Shown here one piece after another: positions 26,649 to 35,001 of a DNA stretch of 64,000 nucleotides. How positions within the stretch are numbered: the stretch's first letter is position 1; each line of letters begins with the position of its first letter. The stretch is from Oligoflexia bacterium (GTDB taxonomy: Bacteria; Bdellovibrionota; Bdellovibrionia; JABDDW01): assembly GCA_016715815.1 (NCBI GenBank), contig JADJXN010000007.1, forward strand, positions 8,943 to 72,942, in the 5' to 3' direction. The notes under the pieces were generated by a model. That model searched no databases. It was not told the origin of the DNA and was given only the letters and a program-made list of their open reading frames with translations. The position numbers and the translations under genes are program-made.

Positions 26649-27374
26649 TTATGTTTTAAATAAAGCTTTGCTTGGCGAAGAAAAAAACTTGTCCCCATAA
26701 GAACAGCTAAATAAAACCAAAACCCCATCCTTGTAGCCGCCCTTTCTGAAATAAGATTTTAGAAAAATAGAAAGTCCTGAAAAAACATATAAAACATTAT
26801 GTTTTACACCTTTTTTATAAAGCGCCTCGGCATCTAAAGAAGAGTAGGTATTAATTTTATCCATCATGAGGGATAGTGTTTCAGGCGGAAAGTGCAAAAT
26901 GGGAAATTCAATTCTTCTAATTTCACCTTCAAAAGTAACATACTCATGCACCTCACCTATAAACTCGCAATCTTGGCGTTTAAAAAGTCTCCATTGATAT
27001 GAAGGGGTTTTTTCTCCATAAAAATAAATTTTCCCCCTAAAGTGCTCAAGCCTTTTAACTTCTATAAGGCTTACTTCTTTTTTGGTAGCAACACCTTTGG
27101 GATGAGGGGCATCACATAAGTGAATCAAGTTTGAGAGCTGCCCGGGGCCTGATTGTTTGAATTTTTTCAAAAAACTTATTAGCTCTGGTGAGCATCCACT
27201 CCAGGCTCTCACAAAAACTTTATTAGAATATTTTTTGGCAATTTCTAAGGTTTTATCCTCACTTTGAGCATCAACAACAATAATTTCATCTGCCCATTTC
27301 AAGCTTTCAAGGCAGTTTTGAATGTTTTTTTCTTCGTTTTTTGTAATAACAAATGCTGAAATACTAGTTTGCAT
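26649..27374 (-). CDS. glycosyltransferase family 2, WaaE-like
   Basis: A 241-residue GT-A glycosyltransferase. It starts ISAFVITKNEEKNIQNCLESLKWADEIIVVDA-type sequence (nucleotide-sugar binding) and later has YQWRLFKRQDCEFIGEVHEYV, typical of the WaaE/KdtX lipopolysaccharide-core group. Between RAWSG and SPEL, near residue 60, about 25-30 residues expected in this family, including the metal-binding DADE motif, appear to be absent. Either the enzyme is inactive through an in-frame deletion or the sequence is faulty here. The start overlaps the upstream glycosyltransferase by 11 bases. Confidence 0.75.
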   Translation of the reverse strand: MQTSISAFVITKNEEKNIQNCLESLKWADEIIVVDAQSEDKTLEIAKKYSNKVFVRAWSGCSPELISFLKKFKQSGPGQLSNLIHLCDAPHPKGVATKKEVSLIEVKRLEHFRGKIYFYGEKTPSYQWRLFKRQDCEFIGEVHEYVTFEGEIRRIEFPILHFPPETLSLMMDKINTYSSLDAEALYKKGVKHNVLYVFSGLSIFLKSYFRKGGYKDGVLVLFSCSYGDKFFSSPSKALFKT

Positions 27375-28453
27375 ATTCTTTTAAAATATTATTAAAAATC
27401 TCTTGTTGATCATATTCTTTTTTAACTCGCTCTTTTGCCTTCTCACCCATAGCGGGCCACTTATCCTTTTCTCTTAACGCACTTTTAATGGCCTCTTTTA
27501 GGCTTTCTAAGGATTTTGGCTCACAAAGCCAGCCCGTTTCCCCTGGGCGTACAAGCTCAGGTGTTCCACCGCTGTTTGTTCCAACCACTGGCAATGCTGC
27601 TAATTGCGCATCTAAGAGAGCTAAAGAAAAACACTCCTCATAACTTGGCAAGATATAAAGATCAAAGGCCTTAAATATTTAAAGACTCAAGCATGACACC
27701 CAAAAAAATAAGTTTGTGGCGGTTTATTTTTCTTAAATTTAAAAAATACTTCTCTGCTGCGGCGTTATTGGGCTTGAACCCCCAATAACTACTAAGGTGT
27801 CAGTTTTATCATTATGAAAATATCAGCAAAGGCATGCTGAGCTCTTTTACCCTTTGATTTTTCAATTCTACTAACTGTTCCAATAATTGTTGCCGTTGTG
27901 AAAGGCCTAGTTTTTCGCTGTTTTTTTTTATCAAAAATTTGGGCTTCTTGTTTTTTATGTCGCGTCCGTAGTTAATAATTTTGAATTTTTTGAGGCTCAA
28001 TTGGTAAGTAGTGCTCCTAAGGATTTCTTGGCTGGCTCGCTACTGCTACTGCTAACTCATCTACAACAGACTAAATGAGCCTGTGGTATGGGACGTTTTT
28101 GTAGTAGTTAATCCATAAATGCATTTGTAAAATTATTTTGGCCTCTTTTTGACACTGTTTTCGGAAGCATACGTAGGTAAAAAAAACAGGACACCTCTTG
28201 AGTTGAGTGAAGGTGAATCATCAAATAGACTAAAAACCCCGGATGCGCACGGTTAAACACCACCACCTCCAGAGATTTTGTACTATCAAAATCCCAATTA
28301 GGGATTTTATTTTGAACATAGCCTTTTAGGTAAGAGCCCGGAAAAACCACAAAAGACCACTTCATGGCCATGGCTTTTCTGGAAAGCTGCTAGCTCTAAA
28401 GCGTATTGTCCAGCCAAGAAAGCTTTGCGATGGGAAAATGTCATTATCCTCAT
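27364..28453 (-). pseudogene. glycosyltransferase family 4, broken by multiple indels
   Basis: The C-terminal half (27364-27651) is an intact frame with the GT-B signature SYEECFSLALLDAQLAALPVV and GGTPELV, the nucleotide-sugar site of family GT4. Upstream the coding sequence can be followed through changing frames: KAFDLYILP, then DKTDTLVVIGG, and near the start FLAGQYALELAAFQKSHGHEVV with ATG at 28453. This adds up to one gene of about 360 codons carrying several single-base indels. The clean-to-broken switch near 27655 is abrupt. Cell-surface glycan synthesis is the likely role. Confidence 0.7.
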
Positions 28454-28531
28454 TCCCAAAAGGTAGCAGGTAGTTTTGGTAATTATAGACTTATGCTGAC
28501 TTGAGATGTAATTAATGCTTATTTAGTTACC

Positions 28532-29392
28532 GTGAAAGGCATTATTTAGTCAGCGGAAGCGGCACAAGACTCTACCCATTAACATCAGCTGTTAGTAAAC
28601 AGCTTTACCAGTTATAATAAACCCACCATTTACTATCCTCTCTCACTTTTAATGCTGGCAGGTATAAAAGATATTTTAATTATCAGTACCCATGAGATTT
28701 ACCGCATTGAAGAGCTTTTAGGAAGTGGGGATAATTTTGGTATAAAACTTTCTTATAAAGTACAACCAAAACTTGAGGGCATTGCCCAAGCATTCATACT
28801 GGGTGAGGAGTTTATAAATAAAAGCCCAGTAAGTTTAGTCTTAGGGGATAACTTATTTTTGGCCAAGGATGCAAAACCTTTAGAAAAGGCAGCAAGATAA
28901 AAGATGGCGCATGCGTATTTGGTTACCAAGTTCAAGACCCTGAGCGCTACGGAGTAGTTGAGTTTGATACTAATAAAAGGCAATCAGTGTTGGAAAAGCC
29001 ACAAAAAGCCAAAATCAAAGTGGGCTGTAACGGGCCTATATTTTATGATTCACATTAGTGTGAAATGACAAAAAATTAAAGCCCTCAAAACAGGGAAACT
29101 TGAAACTACAGATTTAAATTTAGAATATCTAAAAGCAGAAGACTTAAGGTTGAGCTTTTAGGCCGCGGCGTTAGCTGGCTTGATACAGGCTCTGCTGAGA
29201 GTTTATTAGAGAGTGCAAGCCGGTTTGTTCAAACTTTAGAAAAGCGCCAAGGCTTCAAATTGCTTGTTTAGAGGAGATTGCATTAAGTAAGGGTTTTTAC
29301 TAACTCCTCAGCAACTTACTAAAATAGCTACAGAAAAATATCCTTCCAGTGGTATGGTTTGTATGTCCGCAATTTAGTTCCTGAGGTAAAAA
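28532..29392 (+). pseudogene. rfbA: glucose-1-phosphate thymidylyltransferase, broken by multiple indels
   Basis: Translation in shifting frames reconstructs RfbA: GTG start at 28532 then KGII, SGTRLYPLTSAVSKQL, LMLAGIKDILIIST, KLSYKVQP..EGIAQAF, SLVLGDN, FGYQVQDPERYGVVEFD, AVTGLYF, AEDLRVELLGRGVSWLDTG and ATEKYPSS near the end. RfbA makes dTDP-glucose, the first step to dTDP-rhamnose. At least ten one-base indels interrupt it; for example AAACAGCTTTACCAGTT lacks single T residues relative to the expected codons. It is divergent from the GT4 gene. The 3' end is approximate. Confidence 0.75.
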
Positions 29393-29395
29393 AAC

Positions 29396-29488
29396 GGAGA
29401 GGTGGCTACGGAGTGGTTGAAGGCACATGATTGGAAATCATGCATACGGGCAACCGTATCGAGGGTTCGAACCCCTCTCTCTCCGCCA
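29396..29488 (+). tRNA. tRNA-Ser(GGA)
   Basis: A complete 93-nt class II tRNA with encoded CCA. The acceptor GGAGAGG pairs with TCTCTCC. The anticodon stem CATGATT/AATCATG encloses GGA. There is a long variable arm (CATACGGG..CCGTATC region) and the T arm GAGGGTTCGAACCCCTC. Discriminator base is G. It reads UCC/UCU serine codons. It is intact inside an otherwise error-rich stretch. Confidence 0.96.
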
Positions 29489-29591
29489 ACACCAGGGCTA
29501 AAAAATTAAAAACATTAGATTGCAAAATTCGAAATGTGTTAAATAATATATGTTAAACGCGTCAAAAACTGAAGACTATCTTTACGGGGGT

Positions 29592-30440
29592 ATGGCGATG
29601 AAACTTTTAATTTGTATAATGACATTTTCAATAAACGCGTTTGCGGCGACACCTTTTCTTGATCAATATTTTCTTGTGGGACCACATAATGACACCTATT
29701 TTTTTGCTCCCTTAGCCAAAACCCATTGCAAAGAATATCAAGTCTTTAAGATTTCTTGGCTAACATTGAGTTAAGCTTTAAAAATCAATGAGCGATGATG
29801 TTTTACTTTTTGGAAGTTACCCAGTTTATACTGAATACGCCTCTTGCCCTGAGACTGATAATCAGGTTGTTATTAATTTTCAGGATATATATCTGCAAAA
29901 ACAGAAAAGGAAATCTGTTGCTAGCAGAATATGTAAAAAGGGTGAATAAAAAAACGTTTTTTAATAGATATTTAGCCTTTTTAAAACCAGAACACACAGT
30001 CAATGTATTCAATTTCGAAATAGATGGTGTTACAACCCTAAGATATCATAAAGATGCAATATCTTTTTCTGATGCCACACAGGAAGTTGATGAATTTAAA
30101 AAAAATTAATATTAACCATGGGTAAAGCTGATGCTGTGAAAGATTTTCTTAGGAAAATCAATAAAGCCTAGTGATTATGAAAACACAATAAGATTAATAG
30201 AAATGCTAAGTATATTACATTTTTCTTCGTCATCAATGGTTCATGTTGAAATACTTTGCGTGAAGGAGATGGTTATTGGGAGCATTATCCTTGTAATCCA
30301 AACTCCTTTTTGCGAATTAGTTTCAATGCAGCAATAACTTGGTTCTAAATCTGGATTTTCTCGGCCAGAACCACTTTTGTAAAAAACTAACACCCAAATA
30401 TGTCACTGACTTTTTGGTCAGCTCTGAACAAAAATAAAAC
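29592..30440 (+). pseudogene. secreted protein of unknown function, broken by indels
   Basis: The start encodes a signal peptide (MKLLICIMTFSINAFAATP). Following the sequence through frame changes gives a plausible protein of about 280 residues: LDQYFLVGPHNDTYFFAPLA, VLLFGSYPVYTEYASCPETD, KTFFNRYLAFLKPEHTVNVF, GDGYWEHYPCNPNSFLRIS and TPKYVTDFLVSSEQ before a stop near 30438. I recognise no family. A weak hairpin (CTAGCA/TGCTAG, 30446-30467) follows and may end the transcript. The reconstruction is inferred. Confidence 0.45.
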
Positions 30441-30609
30441 AGCCTAGCAAGTGGAACATGCTAGTTTAACCTTTCTTTTAATGCACCAGGCTAAACCTGC
30501 CAAATAAATCAAGACATGCATGCGTGATATCAATGCTATACTGCTCCCTTGTAAGTCATTGACACCACAAAACCTATAACTGGTAAAGATTATGAACCCT
30601 TGAAGCTGC

Positions 30610-31860
30610 CAAAATATTTGGTAGAAAGGATGTCTCAAAATGGAGACTCAAATGGTAAAAGAGCCTAAAATAGCGGTGTTGATTACTAAGTTATGTAGTT
30701 CACAGGAATTTAGAGGATTACTGGCGAGCTGAAGAGAAAGTTGAATTGATTGTGATTGGTCTGACAAGGAAAAATTCCAGTGACAACCCTTTGCAAGATC
30801 AACAACGTAACGCCAAGTCAGTATTACGAGTGGCGGGAGAAATTTTTAGCTACAGGTAAGCGGGGCCTCATGGCAAATGGAGGTAAGACCCAACGAGAAG
30901 CTGAGCTTGAGAAGAAAATAAGTATTTTTAGAGCGCTGTATTGGAGAATTAACTCTTGAAAAGAGTTGTTAAAAAAATCAGCGAAGATTCCTAAAGTTAG
31001 GAAAATTGTTAATAAATATAAGAACGACTTTAAGGTGCGAACCCTGAGCAAGGTTCTTGGGGTGAGTCGCCAAAGGGTTTATTTTATTAAAAAATGCCCA
31101 GAGTTAAGAGCACCAGAAGGGAAAGAAAAATGAAAGAAGATGAGGCTATGATAATAAAAAATATTGAAAATTGTTTCGAGAACTACCTGTCTATGGCTAT
31201 AGACGTGTAACAGCTGTTTTGCGCCACAGGTATGGATTAAGGTAAGCTGGAAAAGGTTTACAAGATAATGCGTGAGAAAACTTTGTATGCCACCAAGTCA
31301 CAGTCACTTAAAAAGATGTTTAGAGGAGTACCGTTTGCAACAAAACTCAAGTTCAAGATCAAATGAGTTATGGGGTATAGACATGACATACATTTGGTGT
31401 GGTTAAAGATGTAGTGCTACTTCCATGGAGTTATTGATCATCATGACAAGACGTTGCTTAGTTACTATTTTCAAAGATCTTGCTCTGCCTTGGGTGGTGT
31501 AATGGCCTAGGGAAATGCAGCATCCAGAGAAGTGAGTCCTTGGAGTTAGATCTGATAACGGTTGTCACTATGGAGCGAAGGTCTTTAAAGACGAGATTAG
31601 ACGTCTTAGAATTAATCATACAAGAACTATGGTTAATACCCCCAAAGGCAATGCTGAATTGAGAGATTTTTAGATCACTCAAAGAGAATGGTGTGGCAAC
31701 AGAAATTTTTAATTTTGAACAAGCTAAAGAGGCTGTTGATAAATGGTATTAAAGTACAACCAAGAGCGCCCACACCAAACCCTTGATTACTTAACCCCAA
31801 AACAATTTTACGAAAGGAGCACTATAGGAAATATTCAACAAAAAGTGTCTTGATTTATAG
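30610..31860 (+). mobile_element. IS3-family insertion sequence, degenerate
   Basis: Transposase fragments of an IS3-type element read through all three plus-strand frames. First come OrfA-like pieces (NNVTPSQYYEWREKF, TQREAELEKKI, a leucine-rich helix). Then OrfB: VRTLSKVLGVSRQRVYF, PVYGYRRVTAVLRHRYGLR, WGIDMTYIW, HGVIDHHDKTLLSYYF, VRSDNG, KENGVATEIFNFEQAKEAVD and NQERPHQTLDYLTP. These include the DDE integrase core. Many one-base indels separate them. I could not define terminal inverted repeats, so the ends are approximate. Confidence 0.75.
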
Positions 31861-31916
31861 GGAGCACTACACACTTTTCCTTGTCCAAAGAGCCTCACAC
31901 TTAACGGAGGTTCTTA

Positions 31917-32065
31917 TGAATCTAATCACTCGAATTGTTTTAGGGCTGGTGAAGCTGGCGTTAGCCATCGGCTTCGCCGGAGGGCTAATTGATCTCACGC
32001 ATACCATGAAGGACGAGGCGCTGAAGGCTCATAGGCAAGGGATCGTGATGACCTTCTCCCCTTAA
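31917..32065 (+). CDS. small hydrophobic protein of unknown function
   Basis: A 49-codon ORF with a strong ribosome site (GGAGGTTCTTATG). It encodes a short amphipathic N terminus, a hydrophobic segment (LGLVKLALAIGFAGGLIDL) and a charged tail (KDEALKAHRQG). Its base composition is clearly GC-richer than its neighbours. The stop codon ends one base before the left inverted repeat of the downstream IS3 element, so the natural C terminus may have been cut by the insertion. It is the only intact protein-coding ORF within the indel-rich stretch. Confidence 0.45.
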
Positions 32066-32066
32066 A

Positions 32067-33248
32067 TTAGTCCAGTCTGAGTCGGATTAAACTGTGGTAA
32101 AAGCTACAGAAGGAGGAGGTAGGTATGTCCAGAGGGAAGAGATATAGTCCAGAGGAAGTAATAATAAAACTACGCGAAGCTGAAGCTTTGCAGGTTCAAG
32201 GATTAAACCAAGGTGAAATTTGTAGGCAACTTGGTGTTTCAGCAGACACTTATATCCGTTGGGAAAAGATATGGTGGGATGCGTGTTGATCAAGCAAAAA
32301 AGCTTAAAGATCTGGAAAGGAGAATCAGCAGCTTAAAAATTAGTAGCTGATTTAAGCCTTGATAATTCCATGCTCAAAAGTTAACAAGGGAAACTTTTAA
32401 GCCCGACAAGGAAGCGTCAAAAGCTGTGGTGATGTTAATAGAAAAGTTTGAAACATCTGAACGTCGGGCATGTAAAGTTGTTAGTCTTTTCAGAGCGACA
32501 AAAGATACGAAGCAAAAGTAGATACAATAAATAAAGTGATCACGCCAAAAATTGAGTACGCAAGTCAATATGGGCGCTATGGCTACAGGAAGTAACAGCA
32601 ATGGTGAGAGCTGATGGGTTTTAAAGTGAATCACAAAAGAGTTTACCGTATATGGCGTAGGAGGAGGATTAAAAGTACCAAAGAAGCAACCAAAAGAAGT
32701 AGACTTTGGCTCAACGATGGATCTTGTATCAGAAAAAGGCCGGAGTATAAAAATCATGTGGTCATATGATTTTGTGCATGATTACACACATGATGGAAGG
32801 CCAATAAAGATGTTAACCATCATTGATGAATTTAGTAGAAAACTTAGCAATCAAAGTGGGGAGAAAATTAAGATCTATAGATGTGTTAGAAGCACTGGCT
32901 GATTTATTTTTAGAAAAAGGAATTCCAAAATACATCAGATCAGATAATGGGCCAGAATTTATTGCCAGAAAACTTATCCACTGGTTTGGCAAAATTAAAA
33001 TAAGTCCATTATTTATCACACCAGGGAGTCCATGGGAGAATGGTTACATTGAATCATTTAATGGGAGACTCAGGGATGAGTTGTTAAATGGAGAAATATT
33101 TTTTACATTAAAAGAGGCTCAAGTTTTGATAGAGAGATGGCGAAGAAATTACAACACCATAAGGCCACATAGTAGCTTAGGTTACAAACCACCAGCTCCT
33201 GAGGCAATTATGGTTGCAATTTAAACTATCCGACTGTACATGGACTAA
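32067..33248 (+). mobile_element. IS3-family (IS407-like) insertion sequence with terminal inverted repeats
   Basis: An element of about 1182 bp bounded by imperfect inverted repeats. The left end TTAGTCCA....AGTCGGAT (32067-32086) corresponds to the complement of the right end ATCCGACT....TGGACTAA (33228-33248). It carries an OrfA/OrfB transposase on the plus strand. The flanking bases do not show an obvious target duplication. The first two thirds are indel-rich; the last third is clean. Confidence 0.8.
32125..33224 (+). pseudogene. IS3-family transposase (OrfA-OrfB), frameshifted
   Basis: OrfA begins at ATG 32125 with KRYSPEEVIIKLREAEAL and GEICRQLGVSADTYIRW, a helix-turn-helix, followed in other frames by GGMRVDQAKKL and a leucine zipper-like part. 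OrfB has ASQYGRYGYRK, FVHDYTHDGRPIKMLTIIDE (first Asp of the DDE triad), IRSDNGPEFIARKL (second Asp), and PGSPWENGYIESFNGRLRDE with the catalytic Glu. It ends RPHSSLGYKPPAPEA, a hallmark of the IS407/IS51 side of the family. Only 32823-33224 is open in one frame. As sequenced it cannot make an active transposase without frame correction. Confidence 0.8.
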
Positions 33249-33262
33249 ATAGTGGGGCTGGG

Positions 33263-33466
33263 TCACTCTCCCCAAGGGTCGCTATTATATGTTGTTATTT
33301 GATCTAGGCCTACAATAGGAGTTGGCCAAGAGCTCTGGCTTAAAGCCGCCTCATAGCCGAGTTTATTAATTTTATTTTGAGCGGATACAATGGTATCTGC
33401 ATCAAGAGCTGCAGCAAAAGAATTTAAAGAAAATAATGCGATTAAAAAAAGCAGTGTTAGTTTCAT
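33263..33466 (-). CDS. small secreted protein of unknown function
   Basis: A 67-residue protein with a clear signal peptide (about 1-18, ending NSFAAA). The mature part of about 48 residues (ADTIVSAQNKINKLGYEAAL and a C-terminal YNSDPWGE) resembles no family I know. A GGAGGGGGA ribosome site precedes the ATG. It lies 14 bases from the end of the IS3 element and its 3' end may have been affected by that insertion. About 115 gene-free bases follow before the nucleotidyltransferase gene. Confidence 0.5.
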   Translation of the reverse strand: MKLTLLFLIALFSLNSFAAALDADTIVSAQNKINKLGYEAALSQSSWPTPIVGLDQITTYNSDPWGE

Positions 33467-33581
33467 GGGTCCCCCTCCCGTTAAACTATTTGCTAAAAAT
33501 TCTAGTATGGGGGGTTAAAGACACCTAGTTAAGAAAAGTGAAATCTTCTGTTAAGCGCATCGTTTTAATTTTTAAAAATGA

Positions 33582-34709
33582 TTAGGGTTTACCTTTTAAT
33601 TTCCTTAGGCCATAAATTGCTCGCCAAATATAAAGAGCTGGTAAATAGATGTTGGATTTGATGTTATATTTTTTCTTCATGTATTCTTTGGGGGGGATAA
33701 GTCGTTCCTGTAAGTATTTGAGTTTATTTGGTAAGCTTAGACTTTCTAAATCGCAAACAAAATCGCTTAGAAGGCTGCGCTTGGGGCTTAAAAAAACTAT
33801 AGAATCAGCCTCATCACTATTGGGCTTGGCACTTATAATTTCTTGTAAGAAAGTCTCGGGCCATATTGTATTAAACCATTCTTTCGTTTTTTCCATGCCT
33901 TTAGCACATAGAAACCAAACTTTTTTTTCTTTTGCTAGGTTTTGAAAATCCGTCAGCCAGATTGAGTTTTTTTTGTCAGTTAAAAGATGTGTATCATAAA
34001 GCCACAGCGGGTTTTCCTCATCGTGGTGGTGCGCAACACCATGAATAAAAGCATACAAGAGAGCGTGATGGTCGTTCATCACCTTTATGACTCCATTATG
34101 TTCTGGCAAATCTTGAGCTGCACTATAAGCCTCATCAAAAGAAATAAGATTTGCAAAATAATTAATATTACTGAGCTTCCAGTGCAGATCAAAAACCAAA
34201 TTATAACCATGGTGTTCAAGTTTTGAAAAGGCGCACTGATGTCCTGCCTGTTGGCCATAGGTCATATTTTCTTGTCTATAACCTAGAGATTTGAAAACCT
34301 GGAAAGCTAATTGACGATTTTTTTCAGAAATAAAAAGATCAATATCTCCGTGAGCGCGCAGACCTGGTCTTGGGTAAATGGTATAGGAGAGCGCAGCCCC
34401 TTTTAAAACAAGAAAAGGAATATTATTTTTTTTAAACTCAAGGCCTAATTTAATTAGGGCGTGTTTTCTGATGTCTATTAAAAACGTTTCTCGTGCTACC
34501 TCAAGCTTAAGGGCTTGCTTAACAGACGACGGGCAGGTTTGTGTAAGGACATTTTGTTCTAGCCAGTAATTTAATAGTGGCAGGAGATGATTTTTTTTTA
34601 ACTCGTCTAAAAGAAATTTTTGAAACCCGGCATCGCTTTCATCCCAAGTTACAGTAGTGCTGTTAGCAGCTTGCTGTATTACTTTCTGAAATTTTTTTTG
34701 GTAAAGCAT
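33582..34709 (-). CDS. nucleotidyltransferase family protein (PF14907-type) of a lasso-type cluster
   Basis: A 375-residue protein with the signature of the uncharacterised nucleotidyltransferase family often found in lasso-peptide and PqqD-containing clusters: FLVLKGAALSYTIYPRPGLRAHGDIDLFI-type sequence near residues 95-125. The GDIDLF part carries the paired metal-binding acids of the polymerase-beta fold. A helical C-terminal half follows. The gene is four bases after the PqqD-like gene and is presumably cotranscribed with it. In related clusters such enzymes are thought to modify the peptide or its phosphate; that role is inference. Confidence 0.75.
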   Translation of the reverse strand: MLYQKKFQKVIQQAANSTTVTWDESDAGFQKFLLDELKKNHLLPLLNYWLEQNVLTQTCPSSVKQALKLEVARETFLIDIRKHALIKLGLEFKKNNIPFLVLKGAALSYTIYPRPGLRAHGDIDLFISEKNRQLAFQVFKSLGYRQENMTYGQQAGHQCAFSKLEHHGYNLVFDLHWKLSNINYFANLISFDEAYSAAQDLPEHNGVIKVMNDHHALLYAFIHGVAHHHDEENPLWLYDTHLLTDKKNSIWLTDFQNLAKEKKVWFLCAKGMEKTKEWFNTIWPETFLQEIISAKPNSDEADSIVFLSPKRSLLSDFVCDLESLSLPNKLKYLQERLIPPKEYMKKKYNIKSNIYLPALYIWRAIYGLRKLKGKP

Positions 34710-34713
34710 AGAT

Positions 34714-35001
34714 TTACTGAAAGCTAATCAAATTATTTTTTTTTAAAACTTTTAGTAAGGATAAAACATCGGTCTCTGCTTTTTGTTTGCCAATCTGGTA
34801 ATCTTGCACAAGTGTAGTAATAATTTTTTTTACAGGAGTTCCTTTTTTTATCAGTTCCCAAATTTGGGTCCCAACCTGGTTAAGACCGAAGTACGTTCCT
34901 GATTCTAAATGAAGTATGACTTCTTCTTTTTGAACGGGGCGCGAGACAATGTCTTTAGAAATTATTATTTTAGATTCAAGAAGGTTCTTTGTGCTTTGCA
35001 T
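34714..35001 (-). CDS. PqqD-family RiPP recognition protein (lasso B1-like)
   Basis: A 95-residue PqqD-like protein: a three-strand start (IVSRPVQKEEVILHLESGTYFGLN), the NQVGTQIWELIKKG helix and a C-terminal winged-helix-like pair of helices ending LLKVLKKNNLI. PqqD/B1 proteins bind RiPP leader peptides and present them to the maturation enzymes. The ATG overlaps the upstream glycosyltransferase-39 gene by 26 bases and has a good AGGTGG ribosome site. It is the only recognition element in the window and so probably serves the precursor at 42225-42401, although the two lie 7 kb apart. Confidence 0.85.
   Translation of the reverse strand: MQSTKNLLESKIIISKDIVSRPVQKEEVILHLESGTYFGLNQVGTQIWELIKKGTPVKKIITTLVQDYQIGKQKAETDVLSLLKVLKKNNLISFQ

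Larger units (their letters stand above)
27655..32845. other. stretch of dense single-base indels (possible unpolished sequence)
   Basis: Every protein-coding gene in this interval except one tiny ORF is broken by many one-base insertions or deletions, several in homopolymers, while both flanks are clean. The boundaries fall inside genes: a GT4 gene on the left and an IS3 transposase on the right. The codons between indels remain well conserved. This looks like an error-rich assembly patch, although true gene decay around insertion sequences is possible. Gene calls here should be read as reconstructions. Confidence 0.6.

Noticed and set aside
28108..28371. Minus-strand ORF of 87 codons as an independent gene
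   Set aside because: It is one frame of the broken GT4 gene; neighbouring frames supply the conserved family segments before and after it.
29795..30109. Plus-strand ORF of 104 codons as an independent gene
   Set aside because: It reads as part of the indel-interrupted secreted protein starting at 29592; the other frames contain the adjoining coding pieces.
33249..33262. Target-site duplication of the IS407-like element
   Set aside because: Bases beside the left (TAAA) and right (TAGT) ends do not match, so no duplication can be claimed.
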